Assembly: GCF_042678385.1 (NCBI RefSeq)
Contig: NZ_JBHUDY010000001.1
Coordinates: 1,116,001 to 1,180,000 of the forward strand
Length of the DNA stretch: 64,000 nucleotides
Origin: Sphingomonas_B tabacisoli
Lineage (GTDB): Bacteria; Pseudomonadota; Alphaproteobacteria; Sphingomonadales; Sphingomonadaceae
Direction of reading: 5' to 3'
A program made the position numbers and the translations under genes. The notes under the pieces are model-generated. The model was not told the DNA's origin. It ran no database searches and saw only the letters and a program-made list of their open reading frames with translations. The first letter of the stretch is position 1. Each line of letters opens with the position of its first letter. Positions 25,930 to 35,167 of the stretch are shown here, piece after piece.

Positions 25930-27157
25930 CGCAATCGACCTGATCGATGCGCGCGAGCCCGCGCAGCCGGACACCGCCGGCGACATCGACATCCAGAATT
26001 ACACGATCAACTTCGGTCCGCAGCACCCGGCCGCGCACGGCGTGCTGCGCATGGTGCTGGAGCTGGACGGTGAGATCATCGAGCGGGTGGACCCCCATGT
26101 CGGCCTGCTCCACCGCGGCACTGAAAAGCTGATCGAGAACAAGACCTATCTGCAGGCGCTGCCGTATTTCGACCGGCTGGATTACGCCTCGCCGATGAGC
26201 CAGGAGCACTCCTACGTGCTCGCGGTCGAGAAGCTGCTCGACCTGGAAGTGCCGCTCAGGGCCCAGTATCTGCGCGTGCTGTTCGCCGAGCTGACCCGGA
26301 TCAAGAACCACACGCTGAACCTCGGCTCCCACGTCATGGACGTCGGCGCGATGACGCCGAACCTGTGGCTGTTCGAGCTGCGCGAAGACATCATGCAGTT
26401 CTACGAGCGGGCGTCTGGCGCGCGGATGCACGCGGCCTGGTTCCGGCCCGGCGGCGTCCATCAGGACGTGCCGCTGAAGCTGCTCGCCGATATCGGCGAC
26501 TGGGTCGACAACCGGCTGCCGCGGCTGTTCGAGGACGCGATCAGCCTGGTCGCCGACAATCGCATCTTCAAGCAGCGCAACGTCGATATCGCGATCGTGT
26601 CGAAGGAAGACGCGGTGGCCTGGGGCTTTTCCGGCCCGATGATCCGCGGCTCGGGCATCCCCTGGGATCTGCGCAAGTCGCAGCCCTATGACGCCTATGC
26701 GCGGATGGATTTCGAGGTGCCTGTGGGCACCCGCGGCGACTGCTACGACCGGTTCATGGTGCGGGTGGAGGAAGTCCGCCAGTCGGCGCGGATCATCCGC
26801 CAGTGCCTGAACGAGATGCCGGACGGGCCGATCGCCAGCTTCGACCGCAAGGTGGTGCCGCCTAAGCGCGGCGAGATGAAGCGATCGATGGAAGCGCTGA
26901 TCCATCACTTCAAGCTGTACACCGAAGGCTTCCACGTGCCGGAAGGCGAGGTCTATGTCGCGACCGAAAGCCCCAAGGGCGAGTTCGGCGTGTACCTGGT
27001 CAGCGACGGCACCAACAAGCCGTGGCGCTGCAAGATCCGCCCGACCGCGTTCAGCCACCTCCAGGCGATGGACTTCATGTGCAAAGGCCACATGCTGGCC
27101 GACGTGACCGCGATCCTTGGCGCGATCGACATCGTGTTCGGGGAGTGTGACCGGTGA
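25922..27157 (+). CDS. nuoD: NADH-quinone oxidoreductase subunit D
   Basis: A 411-residue subunit forming part of the quinone-binding pocket. Landmarks are FGPQHPAAHGVLR near the N-terminus, GLLHRGTEKL, RIKNHTLNLGSHVMDVGAMTP and the C-terminal DIVFGECDR. Its TGA overlaps the GTG start of a small extra ORF (GTGA) that separates it from nuoE. Confidence 0.96.
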   Translation: MADAIDLIDAREPAQPDTAGDIDIQNYTINFGPQHPAAHGVLRMVLELDGEIIERVDPHVGLLHRGTEKLIENKTYLQALPYFDRLDYASPMSQEHSYVLAVEKLLDLEVPLRAQYLRVLFAELTRIKNHTLNLGSHVMDVGAMTPNLWLFELREDIMQFYERASGARMHAAWFRPGGVHQDVPLKLLADIGDWVDNRLPRLFEDAISLVADNRIFKQRNVDIAIVSKEDAVAWGFSGPMIRGSGIPWDLRKSQPYDAYARMDFEVPVGTRGDCYDRFMVRVEEVRQSARIIRQCLNEMPDGPIASFDRKVVPPKRGEMKRSMEALIHHFKLYTEGFHVPEGEVYVATESPKGEFGVYLVSDGTNKPWRCKIRPTAFSHLQAMDFMCKGHMLADVTAILGAIDIVFGECDR

Positions 27158-27393
27158 GGTTGATCAGGATCGCGAGGATCACGATTCTCGTCAGCTTGGC
27201 GGTGTGGATCGGGTGTATAGCTGTTCCGCTGATTGCGTCATGGCTTGGTGACACCGATGGCGTGATGTTTTGGGCGGGTGTTCCCGTAGCCTTCTTGGCT
27301 GTGGTCGGTCTTGCGGCAGGAGCCGCTCTCCACATCGTCGCGCGGTCAATGCTTTTTGTCAGGCGCCGCAACAACGAGCATCTGAATGGCTGA
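27154..27393 (+). CDS. Small two-helix membrane protein in the nuo operon
   Basis: A 79-residue protein with two predicted membrane helices (about 8-30 and 38-62) and a basic tail (RRRNNEHLNG). It starts at a GTG overlapping the nuoD stop and overlaps nuoE by eight bases, so it is certainly translated with the operon. I recognise no family. Its second helix (FWAGVPVAFLAVVGLA) resembles that of the 66-residue protein after nuoF. It may be an accessory complex I subunit or assembly factor, but that is inference from position. Confidence 0.75.
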   Translation: MRLIRIARITILVSLAVWIGCIAVPLIASWLGDTDGVMFWAGVPVAFLAVVGLAAGAALHIVARSMLFVRRRNNEHLNG

Positions 27394-28057
27394 CGCAGTT
27401 CAAATTCCCGATGAGGCCGAGACGCGCGCGCGTTGGGGCGCGTTCGCGTGGAACGAGGCGAACGCCGCGACCGCGAAGGACGTGATCGCGCGCTATCCGG
27501 CCGGGCGGCAGCAATCGGCGGTGATGCCGTTGCTGGACCTCGCCCAGCGGCAGGTGGGCGCCGAGACGAACACGCAAGGCTGGCTGCCGATTCCGGTGAT
27601 CGAGTTCGTCGCGGCCCAGCTCGATATGCCGTTCATCCGGGCGTACGAAGTCGCGACCTTCTACACCATGTACAACCTAGCGCCGGTCGGCCGCTATCAT
27701 GTGCAGGTGTGTGGGACGACGCCGTGCATGCTGCGCGGCTCCGACGATGTGATGCGGGCTTGCAAGGATCGCGGCATGAAGAAGGGCGCGACGACAGCCG
27801 ACGGGCTGTTCACGCTCTCCGAAGTCGAGTGCCTGGGCGTGTGCGCCAATGCGCCGATGGTCCAGATCAACGACGATAATTACGAAGACCTGGATTACGA
27901 CCGCACGCTTGCCGTGATCGACGCGCTCGCCAGGGGCGAGACGCCGAAGCCGGGCTCGACCATCGGCCGCCAGACCAGCGCGCCGGAAGGCGGCCCGACC
28001 ACGCTGACGGCGATGGTGGGTGAGAACCATGATTATCGTTCGGAGTGGGCGGCGTGA
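27386..28057 (+). CDS. nuoE: NADH-quinone oxidoreductase subunit E
   Basis: A 223-residue subunit of the NADH-dehydrogenase module carrying 2Fe-2S cluster N1a. Ligands are Cys109 and Cys114 (CGTTPC) and Cys149 and Cys153 (CLGVC). The C-terminus extends about 30 residues past the core. Confidence 0.95.
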   Translation: MADAVQIPDEAETRARWGAFAWNEANAATAKDVIARYPAGRQQSAVMPLLDLAQRQVGAETNTQGWLPIPVIEFVAAQLDMPFIRAYEVATFYTMYNLAPVGRYHVQVCGTTPCMLRGSDDVMRACKDRGMKKGATTADGLFTLSEVECLGVCANAPMVQINDDNYEDLDYDRTLAVIDALARGETPKPGSTIGRQTSAPEGGPTTLTAMVGENHDYRSEWAA

Positions 28058-28069
28058 GCGGGTTACGAG

Positions 28070-28200
28070 AAATCCTCCCCGGGACGGGGAGGGGGACCAT
28101 GCGCAGCATGGTGGAGGGGGCCCTCCACCTGCACCGGTCCCGCGGCCCCCTCCACCACGCGCTGACGCGCGCGGTCCCCCTCCCCGTGCCGGGGAGGATT
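28070..28200. repeat. Palindromic element, family A, between nuoE and nuoF
   Basis: Outer arms AAATCCTCCCCGGGACGGGG and CCCCGTGCCGGGGAGGATT, with inner dyads GGACC...GGTGGAGGGGGCC and GGCCCCCTCCACCACGCG. Relatives lie at 32648-32784 and 34344-34451. The right arm supplies GGGGAGG at 28191-28197, the ribosome site of nuoF. Confidence 0.82.
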
Positions 28201-28204
28201 TAAG

Positions 28205-29500
28205 ATGCTCGCTGACAAGGACCGCATTTTCACGAACCTGTACGGCTTTCAGTCGTGGCACATCGATGCCGCGATCAAGCGCGGGGATTGGGACAATACC
28301 AAGGACCTGATGGCGCGCGGGCAGGACGCGATCATCGAGGAAGTGAAGGCCTCGGGCCTGCGCGGGCGCGGCGGCGCCGGCTTCCCGACCGGCATGAAGT
28401 GGAGCTTCATGCCCAAGGAACCGAAGCCGGGCAAACCGAACTTCCTCGTCATCAACGCCGACGAATCCGAGCCCGGCTCCTGTAAGGACCGCGAGATCAT
28501 CCGCCACGACCCGCACAAGCTGGTCGAAGGCGCGCTGATCGCCGGCTTCGCGATGCGCGCGCGGGCGGCGTACATCTACATTCGCGGCGAATATATCCGC
28601 GAGGCGGAGACGCTCTTCGCGGCGGTGGCCGAAGCCTATGACAAGGGCTTTCTCGGCAAGAACGCCTGCGGTTCGGGCTATGACTTCGACGTGTTCGTCC
28701 ACCGCGGCGCCGGAGCCTATATCTGCGGCGAAGAGACGGCGATGCTGGAGAGCCTGGAAGGCAACAAAGGCCAGCCGCGCCTGAAGCCGCCGTTCCCGGC
28801 CGGGGCCGGGCTGTATGGCTGCCCGACCACCGTCAACAACGTCGAATCGATCGCGGTCGTGCCGACGATACTGCGGCGCGGCGCGGCCTGGTTCGCGGCG
28901 ATCGGCCGGCCGAAGAACGAAGGCACCAAGCTTTTCCAGATCAGCGGCCATGTGGAACGCCCATGCGTGGTCGAGGAAGCGATGAGCATCCCGTTCCGCG
29001 AGCTGATCGAGAAGCATTGCGGCGGCATCCGCGGCGGCTGGGACAATCTGCTGGCGGTGATCCCGGGCGGCTCCTCGGTGCCTTTGGTGCCCGCCGCACA
29101 GATCATCGACTGCCCGATGGACTTCGACGCGCTGAAGGATCTGAAATCGGGCCTCGGCACCGCGGCGATCATCGTCATGGACAAGTCCACCGACGTGGTC
29201 CGCGCGATTTCGCGCCTCAGCTATTTCTACAAGCACGAAAGCTGCGGCCAATGCACGCCGTGCCGCGAAGGCACCGGCTGGATGTGGCGCGTGATGGAGC
29301 GCCTGCGCGAAGGCAATGCCGAGATCGAAGAGATCGACATGCTGGAGGAAGTGACCAAGCAGGTCGAAGGCCACACGATCTGCGCCCTGGGCGACGCCGC
29401 CGCATGGCCGATTCAGGGCCTTATCAGGCACTTCCGTCCGGAAATCGAACGCCGTATCATCGAGCGGCGCGGGGAGGGCTTCGCGCAAGCAGCGGAATAG
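28205..29500 (+). CDS. nuoF: NADH-quinone oxidoreductase subunit F
   Basis: A 431-residue NADH- and FMN-binding subunit, the entry point of electrons. It contains the glycine-rich NADH loop LRGRGGAGFPTGMKW, the FMN region INADESEPGSCKDRE, and the N3 cluster motif ESCGQCTPCREG near residue 347 with a fourth Cys in HTICALGDAA. The ATG lies seven bases after a Shine-Dalgarno contributed by the palindromic element. Confidence 0.96.
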   Translation: MLADKDRIFTNLYGFQSWHIDAAIKRGDWDNTKDLMARGQDAIIEEVKASGLRGRGGAGFPTGMKWSFMPKEPKPGKPNFLVINADESEPGSCKDREIIRHDPHKLVEGALIAGFAMRARAAYIYIRGEYIREAETLFAAVAEAYDKGFLGKNACGSGYDFDVFVHRGAGAYICGEETAMLESLEGNKGQPRLKPPFPAGAGLYGCPTTVNNVESIAVVPTILRRGAAWFAAIGRPKNEGTKLFQISGHVERPCVVEEAMSIPFRELIEKHCGGIRGGWDNLLAVIPGGSSVPLVPAAQIIDCPMDFDALKDLKSGLGTAAIIVMDKSTDVVRAISRLSYFYKHESCGQCTPCREGTGWMWRVMERLREGNAEIEEIDMLEEVTKQVEGHTICALGDAAAWPIQGLIRHFRPEIERRIIERRGEGFAQAAE

Positions 29501-29544
29501 GCTGGCGAAAGGCTCTGGAAGGGTGTCCGCTCTAAGCGGAGGCC

Positions 29545-29745
29545 ATGATCCGGCGCCTCACCATCTTGATGATCGAAACCGCCATGCTCGTTTCCGGGGC
29601 CGTGGCGTTGATCTATTCGATACGGCTTGCCGTGTCGCAAGTGCTTCCGGTCGGGTGGTTCTGGGGCGGAGCGGTGGCGATCTTCTTCGCTCCTGTTGCC
29701 CTGGCTGGCGCGCTGAGGCTGCTCGACCCTAAAACTGCGCGCTGA
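29545..29745 (+). CDS. Second small two-helix membrane protein in the nuo operon
   Basis: A 66-residue protein with two predicted membrane helices (about 5-27 and 36-58), preceded by GCGGAGG seven bases before the ATG. It lies 44 bp after nuoF. No family is recognised. The second helix (FWGGAVAIFFAPVALA) matches that of the 79-residue protein at 27154 in pattern FWxGxxxxFxAxVxLA, suggesting paralogy. Confidence 0.65.
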   Translation: MIRRLTILMIETAMLVSGAVALIYSIRLAVSQVLPVGWFWGGAVAIFFAPVALAGALRLLDPKTAR

Positions 29746-29819
29746 ACCGGCATAATCGCCCCTCTTTTCAACCGCCTCGACGCGGCGCATGATGCGCGTC
29801 CGTTGTCAGGGAGGATCGA

Positions 29820-30491
29820 ATGGGGAAGCTTTTGGTCGCTGCGGGTGTTCTTTCCGCGGTCGCGTTCGCTGCACCCGCGCTCGCCAGTAGCGAAAGCCCG
29901 GCGCAGGCGGGCGTGCAGCTCGGCAAGTGCATCGTGAAGAGCGATCGCGGGTCGGCGATCTCGATGTTGAAGACGCTGCCCCTGACCGGTGGCGAGGTCG
30001 ACTGGTCTTCAGTGTCGCTGGGCGCGGCCGCATCCTGCCGCGACGGGAATACGCCGCCGGTCAGCGTGACCGCGCTCCGCGGCGGCATCGCGCAGGAGCT
30101 CTTCAAGCGCGATTTCGTCGAATATGGCGTGCAGCCGCACCGCGCGATCCCCGATCTCGCCCGGTTCGACTTGCCGGTCGAGAAGAACACGATGGGCGTC
30201 GAGGACCCGACCAAGACCTTGTTCCTGACCGCCGATTGCGTCGCACGGTCGAATCCGCAGGGCACGGAGAAGCTGATCAAGGCCGAGCCCGGATCGGACC
30301 AGGAAATGAAGATTTTCGAGAGCCTGTCGCCGTGGCTGTCGGCCTGCCAGGGCGCGAACAAGATGGCCTATGGCCGCACCGATCTGCGCAGCGCGATCGT
30401 TCAGGCGGCGTATCATGTCTCCCAGCGCTATTGGGCGGGCGAGATGACCTATGCGGGGCCTGCGTACCGGCCGGAAGGGGTGCGCCCTTAA
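29820..30491 (+). CDS. Secreted hypothetical protein in the nuo operon
   Basis: A 223-residue protein with a clear signal peptide (about 1-23, cleavage after PALA) and a GGGAGG ribosome site before the ATG. The mature part has four cysteines, which suggests disulfides in the periplasm. I recognise no family. It lies between nuoF and nuoG in the same direction, but a 74-bp gap before it and a palindromic element after it leave room for separate control. A role in complex I is not implied by the sequence. Confidence 0.8.
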   Translation: MGKLLVAAGVLSAVAFAAPALASSESPAQAGVQLGKCIVKSDRGSAISMLKTLPLTGGEVDWSSVSLGAAASCRDGNTPPVSVTALRGGIAQELFKRDFVEYGVQPHRAIPDLARFDLPVEKNTMGVEDPTKTLFLTADCVARSNPQGTEKLIKAEPGSDQEMKIFESLSPWLSACQGANKMAYGRTDLRSAIVQAAYHVSQRYWAGEMTYAGPAYRPEGVRP

Positions 30492-30492
30492 T

Positions 30493-30567
30493 CCGTTTGC
30501 TTCGAGCGAAGTCGAGAAGCGGAGCTTGGCGTTACGCAGGTTTCTCGACTTCGCTCGAAACGAACGG
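30493..30567. repeat. Palindromic element, family D, upstream of nuoG
   Basis: Arms TTCGAGCGAAGTCGAGAA and TTTCTCGACTTCGCTCGAA are near-perfect inverted copies about 20 bp apart. A related element is at 37563-37651. It ends 64 bp before nuoG. Confidence 0.75.
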
Positions 30568-30631
30568 TGAATGCGGTGTTGCCCCCGCCATAACCCCCGT
30601 CTAGAGGCTCCGCCCGGAGCTTCTGTTCGTT

Positions 30632-32635
30632 ATGCCTAAACTCACTGTCGACGGGATCGAGGTCGAAGTCCCCCAGGGTGCGACTGTCCTTCAGGCCTGC
30701 GAAGCCGCGGGCAAGGAAATCCCGCGTTTTTGCTATCACGAGCGGCTGGCGATCGCCGGCAATTGCCGCATGTGCCTGGTTGAGGTGAAGCCCGGGCCGC
30801 CCAAGCCGCAGGCGAGCTGCGCGCTGCCCGCCGCCGACAATCAGGACGTCCGCACCGACAGCCTGATGGTCAAGAAAGCGCGCGAAGGGGTGATGGAGTT
30901 CCTGCTCATCAATCACCCGCTCGATTGCCCGATCTGCGATCAGGGCGGCGAGTGCGACCTGCAGGACCAGGCGATGGCCTATGGCCGCGGGCACAGCCGG
31001 TTCGACGAGAACAAGCGCGCCGTCACCGACAAATATATGGGCCCGATCATCAAGACATCGATGAATCGGTGCATCCAATGCACGCGCTGCGTGCGCTTTG
31101 CCGAGCAGGTCGCGGGCGTCGAGGAAATCGGCGCGATCGGCCGCGGCGAGAACATGCAGATCACGACCTATCTGGAAAAGACGCTGACCAGCGAGCTTTC
31201 GGGGAACGTCGCTGACCTGTGCCCGGTGGGCGCGCTGCTGCAAAAGCCCTACAGCTTCGAGGCGCGGCCGTGGGAGCTGAAGAAGACGCCCTCGATCGAC
31301 GTGCATGATGCGGTGGGCTCGAACGTCCGCCTCGACAGCCGCGGCCGGCAGGTGATGCGCGTGCTGCCGCGGATCAACGAGGACGTGAACGAGGAGTGGC
31401 TGTCGGACAAATCGCGTCATGCGATCGACGGCATGGTCCGCAGGCGTCTCGACCGGGTGTTCGTGCGCCGCGACGGCAAGCTCGTGCCTGCGACCTGGAA
31501 CGAGGCGTTCGCGGAGATCGCGCAGCACGCGGGCGGCAAGATGGCGGCGATTGCCGGCGATCTGGTCGATTGCGAGACGATGTACGCAGCCAAGGCGCTG
31601 CTGCGCTCGTTCGGATCGGAGCTGCTGGAAGGGCGGCAGACCGGCATGGACTATGACGTGTCCAGCCTCGCCGCGGTCAATTTCAACACGACGATCGCGG
31701 GCATCGAGGATGCCGATGCGATCCTGCTGGTCGGATCGAACGTCCGGGTCGAAGCGCCGTTGGTCAACACGCGCATCCGCAAGGCGGTGCGGCGCGGGGC
31801 GAAGGTGTTTGCGATCGGGCCGGAGACGGACCTGACCTACAAGGTCGAATGGCTGGGCAACGATCTTGGGCTGCTCGGGAAGCTGCCAGAGGCTGTGGCC
31901 GAGGCGTTCGGCGCGGCGAAGCGGCCAGCGGTGATCGTGGGCGGCGGCGGGCTGAAGGCGGGGGCGCTTGGCGCGGCGCTGGCGCTGGTCGAGCCGCTGA
32001 ACCTGGTGCGTGAGGGCTGGAACGGCTTCAACGTGCTGCATCTGGCGGCGAGCCGGATGGGATCGCTGATGCTCGGCTATGGCCAGAAGGGCGGGATCGC
32101 CGACGTGGTCGCGGCCAAGCCGAAGCTGACCTTCTTCTTGGGCGCCGACGAAGTCGATTTCTCGCAGTTCGCCAAGAGCTTCAAGGTCTATATCGGCCAT
32201 CATGGCGACAAGGGCGCGCACGCTGCGGACGTGATCCTGCCGGCGGCGTCCTATGTCGAAAAGAGCGGCACCTATGTGAGCACCGAAGGCCGCGTGCAGG
32301 TCGCCCAGCAGGCGGTGTTCGCGCCGGGCGAAGCGCGCGAGGACTGGAAGATTTTCCGCGCGCTCTCCGATGTGCTGGGCAAGCCGCTGCCGTTCGACAC
32401 GTTCGAGGGGCTGCGTGCCGCGATGATTGCAGAAGTGCCGGCGCTCGGCCGTGACGGCGAGTTGGCCGGCTATGAATGGGCTATTCCGTCGCTCGCGGCC
32501 GACGCCTCGGGTCCCGTCGGCTATCCGGTCGGCGATTTCTACATGACCAACGCCATCTGCCGCGCGAGCCCGACAATGCAGCGCTGCTCCGCCGAGATCG
32601 TCCACGGGCAAGAGTTCGCGGAGGCGGCGGAGTGA
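30632..32635 (+). CDS. nuoG: NADH-quinone oxidoreductase subunit G
   Basis: A 667-residue iron-sulfur subunit. The N-terminal 2Fe-2S domain has FCYHERLAIAGNCRMC; the His-Cys3 cluster motif is HPLDCPICDQGGECDLQD; further 4Fe-4S ligands are in NRCIQCTRCVRF and in the segment NVADLCPVGAL. A molybdopterin-oxidoreductase-like domain follows. The ribosome site before the ATG is weak (GGAG 13 bases upstream). Confidence 0.96.
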   Translation: MPKLTVDGIEVEVPQGATVLQACEAAGKEIPRFCYHERLAIAGNCRMCLVEVKPGPPKPQASCALPAADNQDVRTDSLMVKKAREGVMEFLLINHPLDCPICDQGGECDLQDQAMAYGRGHSRFDENKRAVTDKYMGPIIKTSMNRCIQCTRCVRFAEQVAGVEEIGAIGRGENMQITTYLEKTLTSELSGNVADLCPVGALLQKPYSFEARPWELKKTPSIDVHDAVGSNVRLDSRGRQVMRVLPRINEDVNEEWLSDKSRHAIDGMVRRRLDRVFVRRDGKLVPATWNEAFAEIAQHAGGKMAAIAGDLVDCETMYAAKALLRSFGSELLEGRQTGMDYDVSSLAAVNFNTTIAGIEDADAILLVGSNVRVEAPLVNTRIRKAVRRGAKVFAIGPETDLTYKVEWLGNDLGLLGKLPEAVAEAFGAAKRPAVIVGGGGLKAGALGAALALVEPLNLVREGWNGFNVLHLAASRMGSLMLGYGQKGGIADVVAAKPKLTFFLGADEVDFSQFAKSFKVYIGHHGDKGAHAADVILPAASYVEKSGTYVSTEGRVQVAQQAVFAPGEAREDWKIFRALSDVLGKPLPFDTFEGLRAAMIAEVPALGRDGELAGYEWAIPSLAADASGPVGYPVGDFYMTNAICRASPTMQRCSAEIVHGQEFAEAAE

Positions 32636-32647
32636 GTGCACAGCTTG

Positions 32648-32784
32648 AAATCCTCCCCGGAACGGGGAGGTGGCAGCCCGAAGGGCTGACGGAGGGGGCC
32701 CAGTCGTCCGCTCCATCCCAAGCGACGGGCCCCCTCCACCACGCGCTGCGCGCGCGGTCCCCCTCCCCGTCCCGGGGAGGATTT
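32648..32784. repeat. Palindromic element, family A, between nuoG and nuoH
   Basis: Outer arms AAATCCTCCCCGGAACGGGG and CCCCGTCCCGGGGAGGATTT enclose dyads including GGCAGCCCGAAGGGCTGACG. The right arm supplies GGGGAGG at 32774-32780, five bases before the nuoH ATG. Confidence 0.82.
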
Positions 32785-32785
32785 T

Positions 32786-33832
32786 ATGACTGACTTCTTC
32801 GCTTCCTATCTCGGCTATGAAGGCGGCTGGTTCGTCGCGACGCTGATCGGCATCCTGCTGATCGCGCTGCCGCTGATGCTGGCCGTCGCGATGATCATCT
32901 ACGCCGACCGCAAGATCTGGGCCGCGATGGCGCTCAGGCGCGGGCCCAACGTGGTCGGTCCGTTCGGCCTGTTGCAGAGCTTTGCCGACGGCCTGAAGGT
33001 GTTCCTGCAGGAGACGATTATCCCGTCGGCGGCCAATCGCGGACTGTTCCTGCTGGCGCCGATCATTACCTTCACGGTCGCGCTGGTCGCGTGGGCGGTG
33101 ATCCCCTTCGGGCCGACCGCGGTGCTGGCGAACATCAATGTCGGCCTGCTCTACATCCTCGCGATCTCCTCGCTCGGCGTTTACGGGGTGATCATCGCGG
33201 GCTGGTCGTCCAACTCCAAATATCCCTTCTATTCGGCGCTGCGTGCGGCAGCGCAGATGGTCTCCTACGAAGTCTCGATCGGCTTCGTGCTGATCTCGGT
33301 CGTGCTGTGGGCGGGGACGTTCAACCTGCAGGGCATCATCGCCGCGCAGAAAGGGCTGTACGGCTTCGTCAACGGCTTCGGCTTCAACCCGCTGCTGTTC
33401 CCGATGTGGGTGGTGTTCCTGATCTCCTCGATGGCCGAGACGGCGCGCACGCCGTTCGACCTGACCGAAGCGGAATCGGAGCTCGTCGCCGGCTACCAGA
33501 CCGAATATTCGTCGATGGCCTTCGCGCTGTTCTGGCTCGGCGAATACGCGAACGTGCTGCTGATGTGCGCCCTGAACGCGGTGCTGTTCTGGGGCGGCTG
33601 GCTGCCGCCGATCGACTGGGCGCCGCTCTACGCCGTGCCGGGCATCCTCTGGCTGTTCGCCAAGATCCTGTTTTTCTTCTTCGTGTTCAGCTGGGTGAAG
33701 GCGACGGTGCCGCGCTATCGCTACGACCAGCTCATGCGGCTCGGCTGGAAAGTCTTTCTGCCGCTGTCGCTGTTCTGGATTTTCATCGTGTCGGGATTCC
33801 TGATGCTCACCCGTTACGGAGCCGGCGCATGA
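32786..33832 (+). CDS. nuoH: NADH-quinone oxidoreductase subunit H
   Basis: A 348-residue membrane subunit with eight predicted helices that forms the quinone chamber. Conserved segments are RKIWAAMALRRGPNVVGPFG, RAAAQMVSYEVSIG and ETARTPFDLTEAESELVAGYQTEYS. It overlaps nuoI at ATGA. Confidence 0.96.
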   Translation: MTDFFASYLGYEGGWFVATLIGILLIALPLMLAVAMIIYADRKIWAAMALRRGPNVVGPFGLLQSFADGLKVFLQETIIPSAANRGLFLLAPIITFTVALVAWAVIPFGPTAVLANINVGLLYILAISSLGVYGVIIAGWSSNSKYPFYSALRAAAQMVSYEVSIGFVLISVVLWAGTFNLQGIIAAQKGLYGFVNGFGFNPLLFPMWVVFLISSMAETARTPFDLTEAESELVAGYQTEYSSMAFALFWLGEYANVLLMCALNAVLFWGGWLPPIDWAPLYAVPGILWLFAKILFFFFVFSWVKATVPRYRYDQLMRLGWKVFLPLSLFWIFIVSGFLMLTRYGAGA

Positions 33833-34314
33833 GCCTCGCCCATTACATCAAGACCTTCACGCTTTGGGAATTCCTGAAGGCGCATGCCTTGACCTTGAAG
33901 TATTTCTTCAAGCCCAAGGCGACGATCAATTACCCCTATGAGCGCACGCCGCTCTCGCCTCGTTTCCGCGGCGAGCATGCGCTGCGCCGCTATCCGAACG
34001 GCGAAGAGCGCTGCATCGCGTGCAAGCTGTGCGAGGCGGTGTGCCCGGCGCTGGCGATCACGATCGAATCGGAACCGCGCGAGGACGGCAGCCGCCGCAC
34101 CACGCGCTACGATATCGACATGGTAAAGTGCATCTATTGCGGGCTGTGCCAGGAAGCCTGCCCGGTGGATGCGATCGTCGAGGGGCCGAACCTGGAGTTC
34201 GCGACCGAGACGCGCGAGGAGCTGATCTACACCAAGGAAAAGCTGCTCGCGAACGGCGACCGTTGGGAGCGGAGCATTGCCGGCAACCTTGCCGCCGATG
34301 CCCCCTATCGGTAA
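33829..34314 (+). CDS. nuoI: NADH-quinone oxidoreductase subunit I
   Basis: A 161-residue ferredoxin-like subunit carrying 4Fe-4S clusters N6a and N6b. Both ligand sets are visible: CIACKLCEAVCP and CIYCGLCQEACP. The ATG overlaps the nuoH stop. Confidence 0.96.
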   Translation: MSLAHYIKTFTLWEFLKAHALTLKYFFKPKATINYPYERTPLSPRFRGEHALRRYPNGEERCIACKLCEAVCPALAITIESEPREDGSRRTTRYDIDMVKCIYCGLCQEACPVDAIVEGPNLEFATETREELIYTKEKLLANGDRWERSIAGNLAADAPYR

Positions 34315-34343
34315 GCGGCGCGCCATGCTCGATTCAGCCGGAA

Positions 34344-34451
34344 AAATCCTCCCCGGAACGGGGAGGGGGACCGCGCCGCGAAGCGGCGTGGTGGAGGGGG
34401 CCCCCTCCGTCAGCCCTTCGGGCTGCCACCTCCCCGTGCCGGGGAGGATTT
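34344..34451. repeat. Palindromic element, family A, between nuoI and nuoJ
   Basis: Arms AAATCCTCCCCGGAACGGGG and CCCCGTGCCGGGGAGGATTT enclose a shorter centre than the other family A copies, with GCAGCCC/GGGCTGC-type dyads in the opposite order. GGGGAGG at 34441-34447 serves as the nuoJ ribosome site. Confidence 0.82.
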
Positions 34452-34455
34452 GAAC

Positions 34456-35067
34456 TTGATCCAGGCCTTCGCTTTTTACCTGTTCGCGGGCGCGATGATC
34501 ATCGCCGCCGGGCTGACGATCACCGCGCGCAATCCGGTGCATTCGGTGCTGTGGCTGATCCTCGCCTTCTTCAACGCGGCGGGGCTGATGCTGCTGGTCG
34601 GCGCCGAGTTCATCGCGATGCTGCTGGTCATCGTCTATGTCGGCGCCGTCGCGGTGCTGTTCCTGTTCGTGGTGATGATGCTCGACATCGACTTCGCCGA
34701 ACTGCGCGCCGGCTTCACTCGCTATCTGGGCGTCGGATCGGTGCTGGCGGTCGCGCTGATTGCCGAGTTCGTGATCGCCTATACAGCGCGCGAGGCCGGG
34801 CTGATCGCGCTCGACAGGCGGATCGCGCCGACGCCGGACAATATCTCCAACGTGCAGGCGATCGGCGAGCTGCTCTACACCCGCTATCTCTACATCTTCG
34901 AGGCGGCGGGGCTGGTGCTGCTGGTCGCCATGATCGGCGCGATCGTGCTGACCCACCGCCAGCGCAAGGACCAGCGCGCGCAGAACGTCTCCCGCCAGGT
35001 CGCGCGCCGGCCGCAGGACGCGACGCGGAACGTCAACCAGCCGGTCGGCGTGGGGGTCGAGCTGTGA
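34456..35067 (+). CDS. nuoJ: NADH-quinone oxidoreductase subunit J
   Basis: A 203-residue membrane subunit with five predicted helices; the pi-bulge helix region reads IVYVGAVAVLFLFVVMMLD. I chose the TTG at 34456, eight bases after the repeat-derived GGGGAGG, giving the family-like start MIQAFAFYLFAG. A TTG at 34450 is too close to that site. Confidence 0.93.
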   Translation: MIQAFAFYLFAGAMIIAAGLTITARNPVHSVLWLILAFFNAAGLMLLVGAEFIAMLLVIVYVGAVAVLFLFVVMMLDIDFAELRAGFTRYLGVGSVLAVALIAEFVIAYTAREAGLIALDRRIAPTPDNISNVQAIGELLYTRYLYIFEAAGLVLLVAMIGAIVLTHRQRKDQRAQNVSRQVARRPQDATRNVNQPVGVGVEL

Positions 35068-35080
35068 TGCGCATGCACTT

Positions 35081-35163
35081 CGTCATGCTGAACTTGTTTC
35101 AGCACAAGGCTTCCAACGATCCGCCGCGGACAGCCCTTGTCCCGAAACAAGTTCGGGATGACG
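35081..35163. repeat. Palindromic element, family F, between nuoJ and nuoK
   Basis: Inverted arms CGTCATGCTGAACTTGTTTC and GAAACAAGTTCGGGATGACG flank about 45 bp. It ends four bases before the nuoK ATG. Confidence 0.7.
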
Positions 35164-35167
35164 TGGC

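Noticed and set aside
28070..34451. CRISPR array suspected from repeated GC-rich units
   Set aside because: Copies are kilobases apart, palindromic and in pairs; there are no regular spacers and no cas genes.
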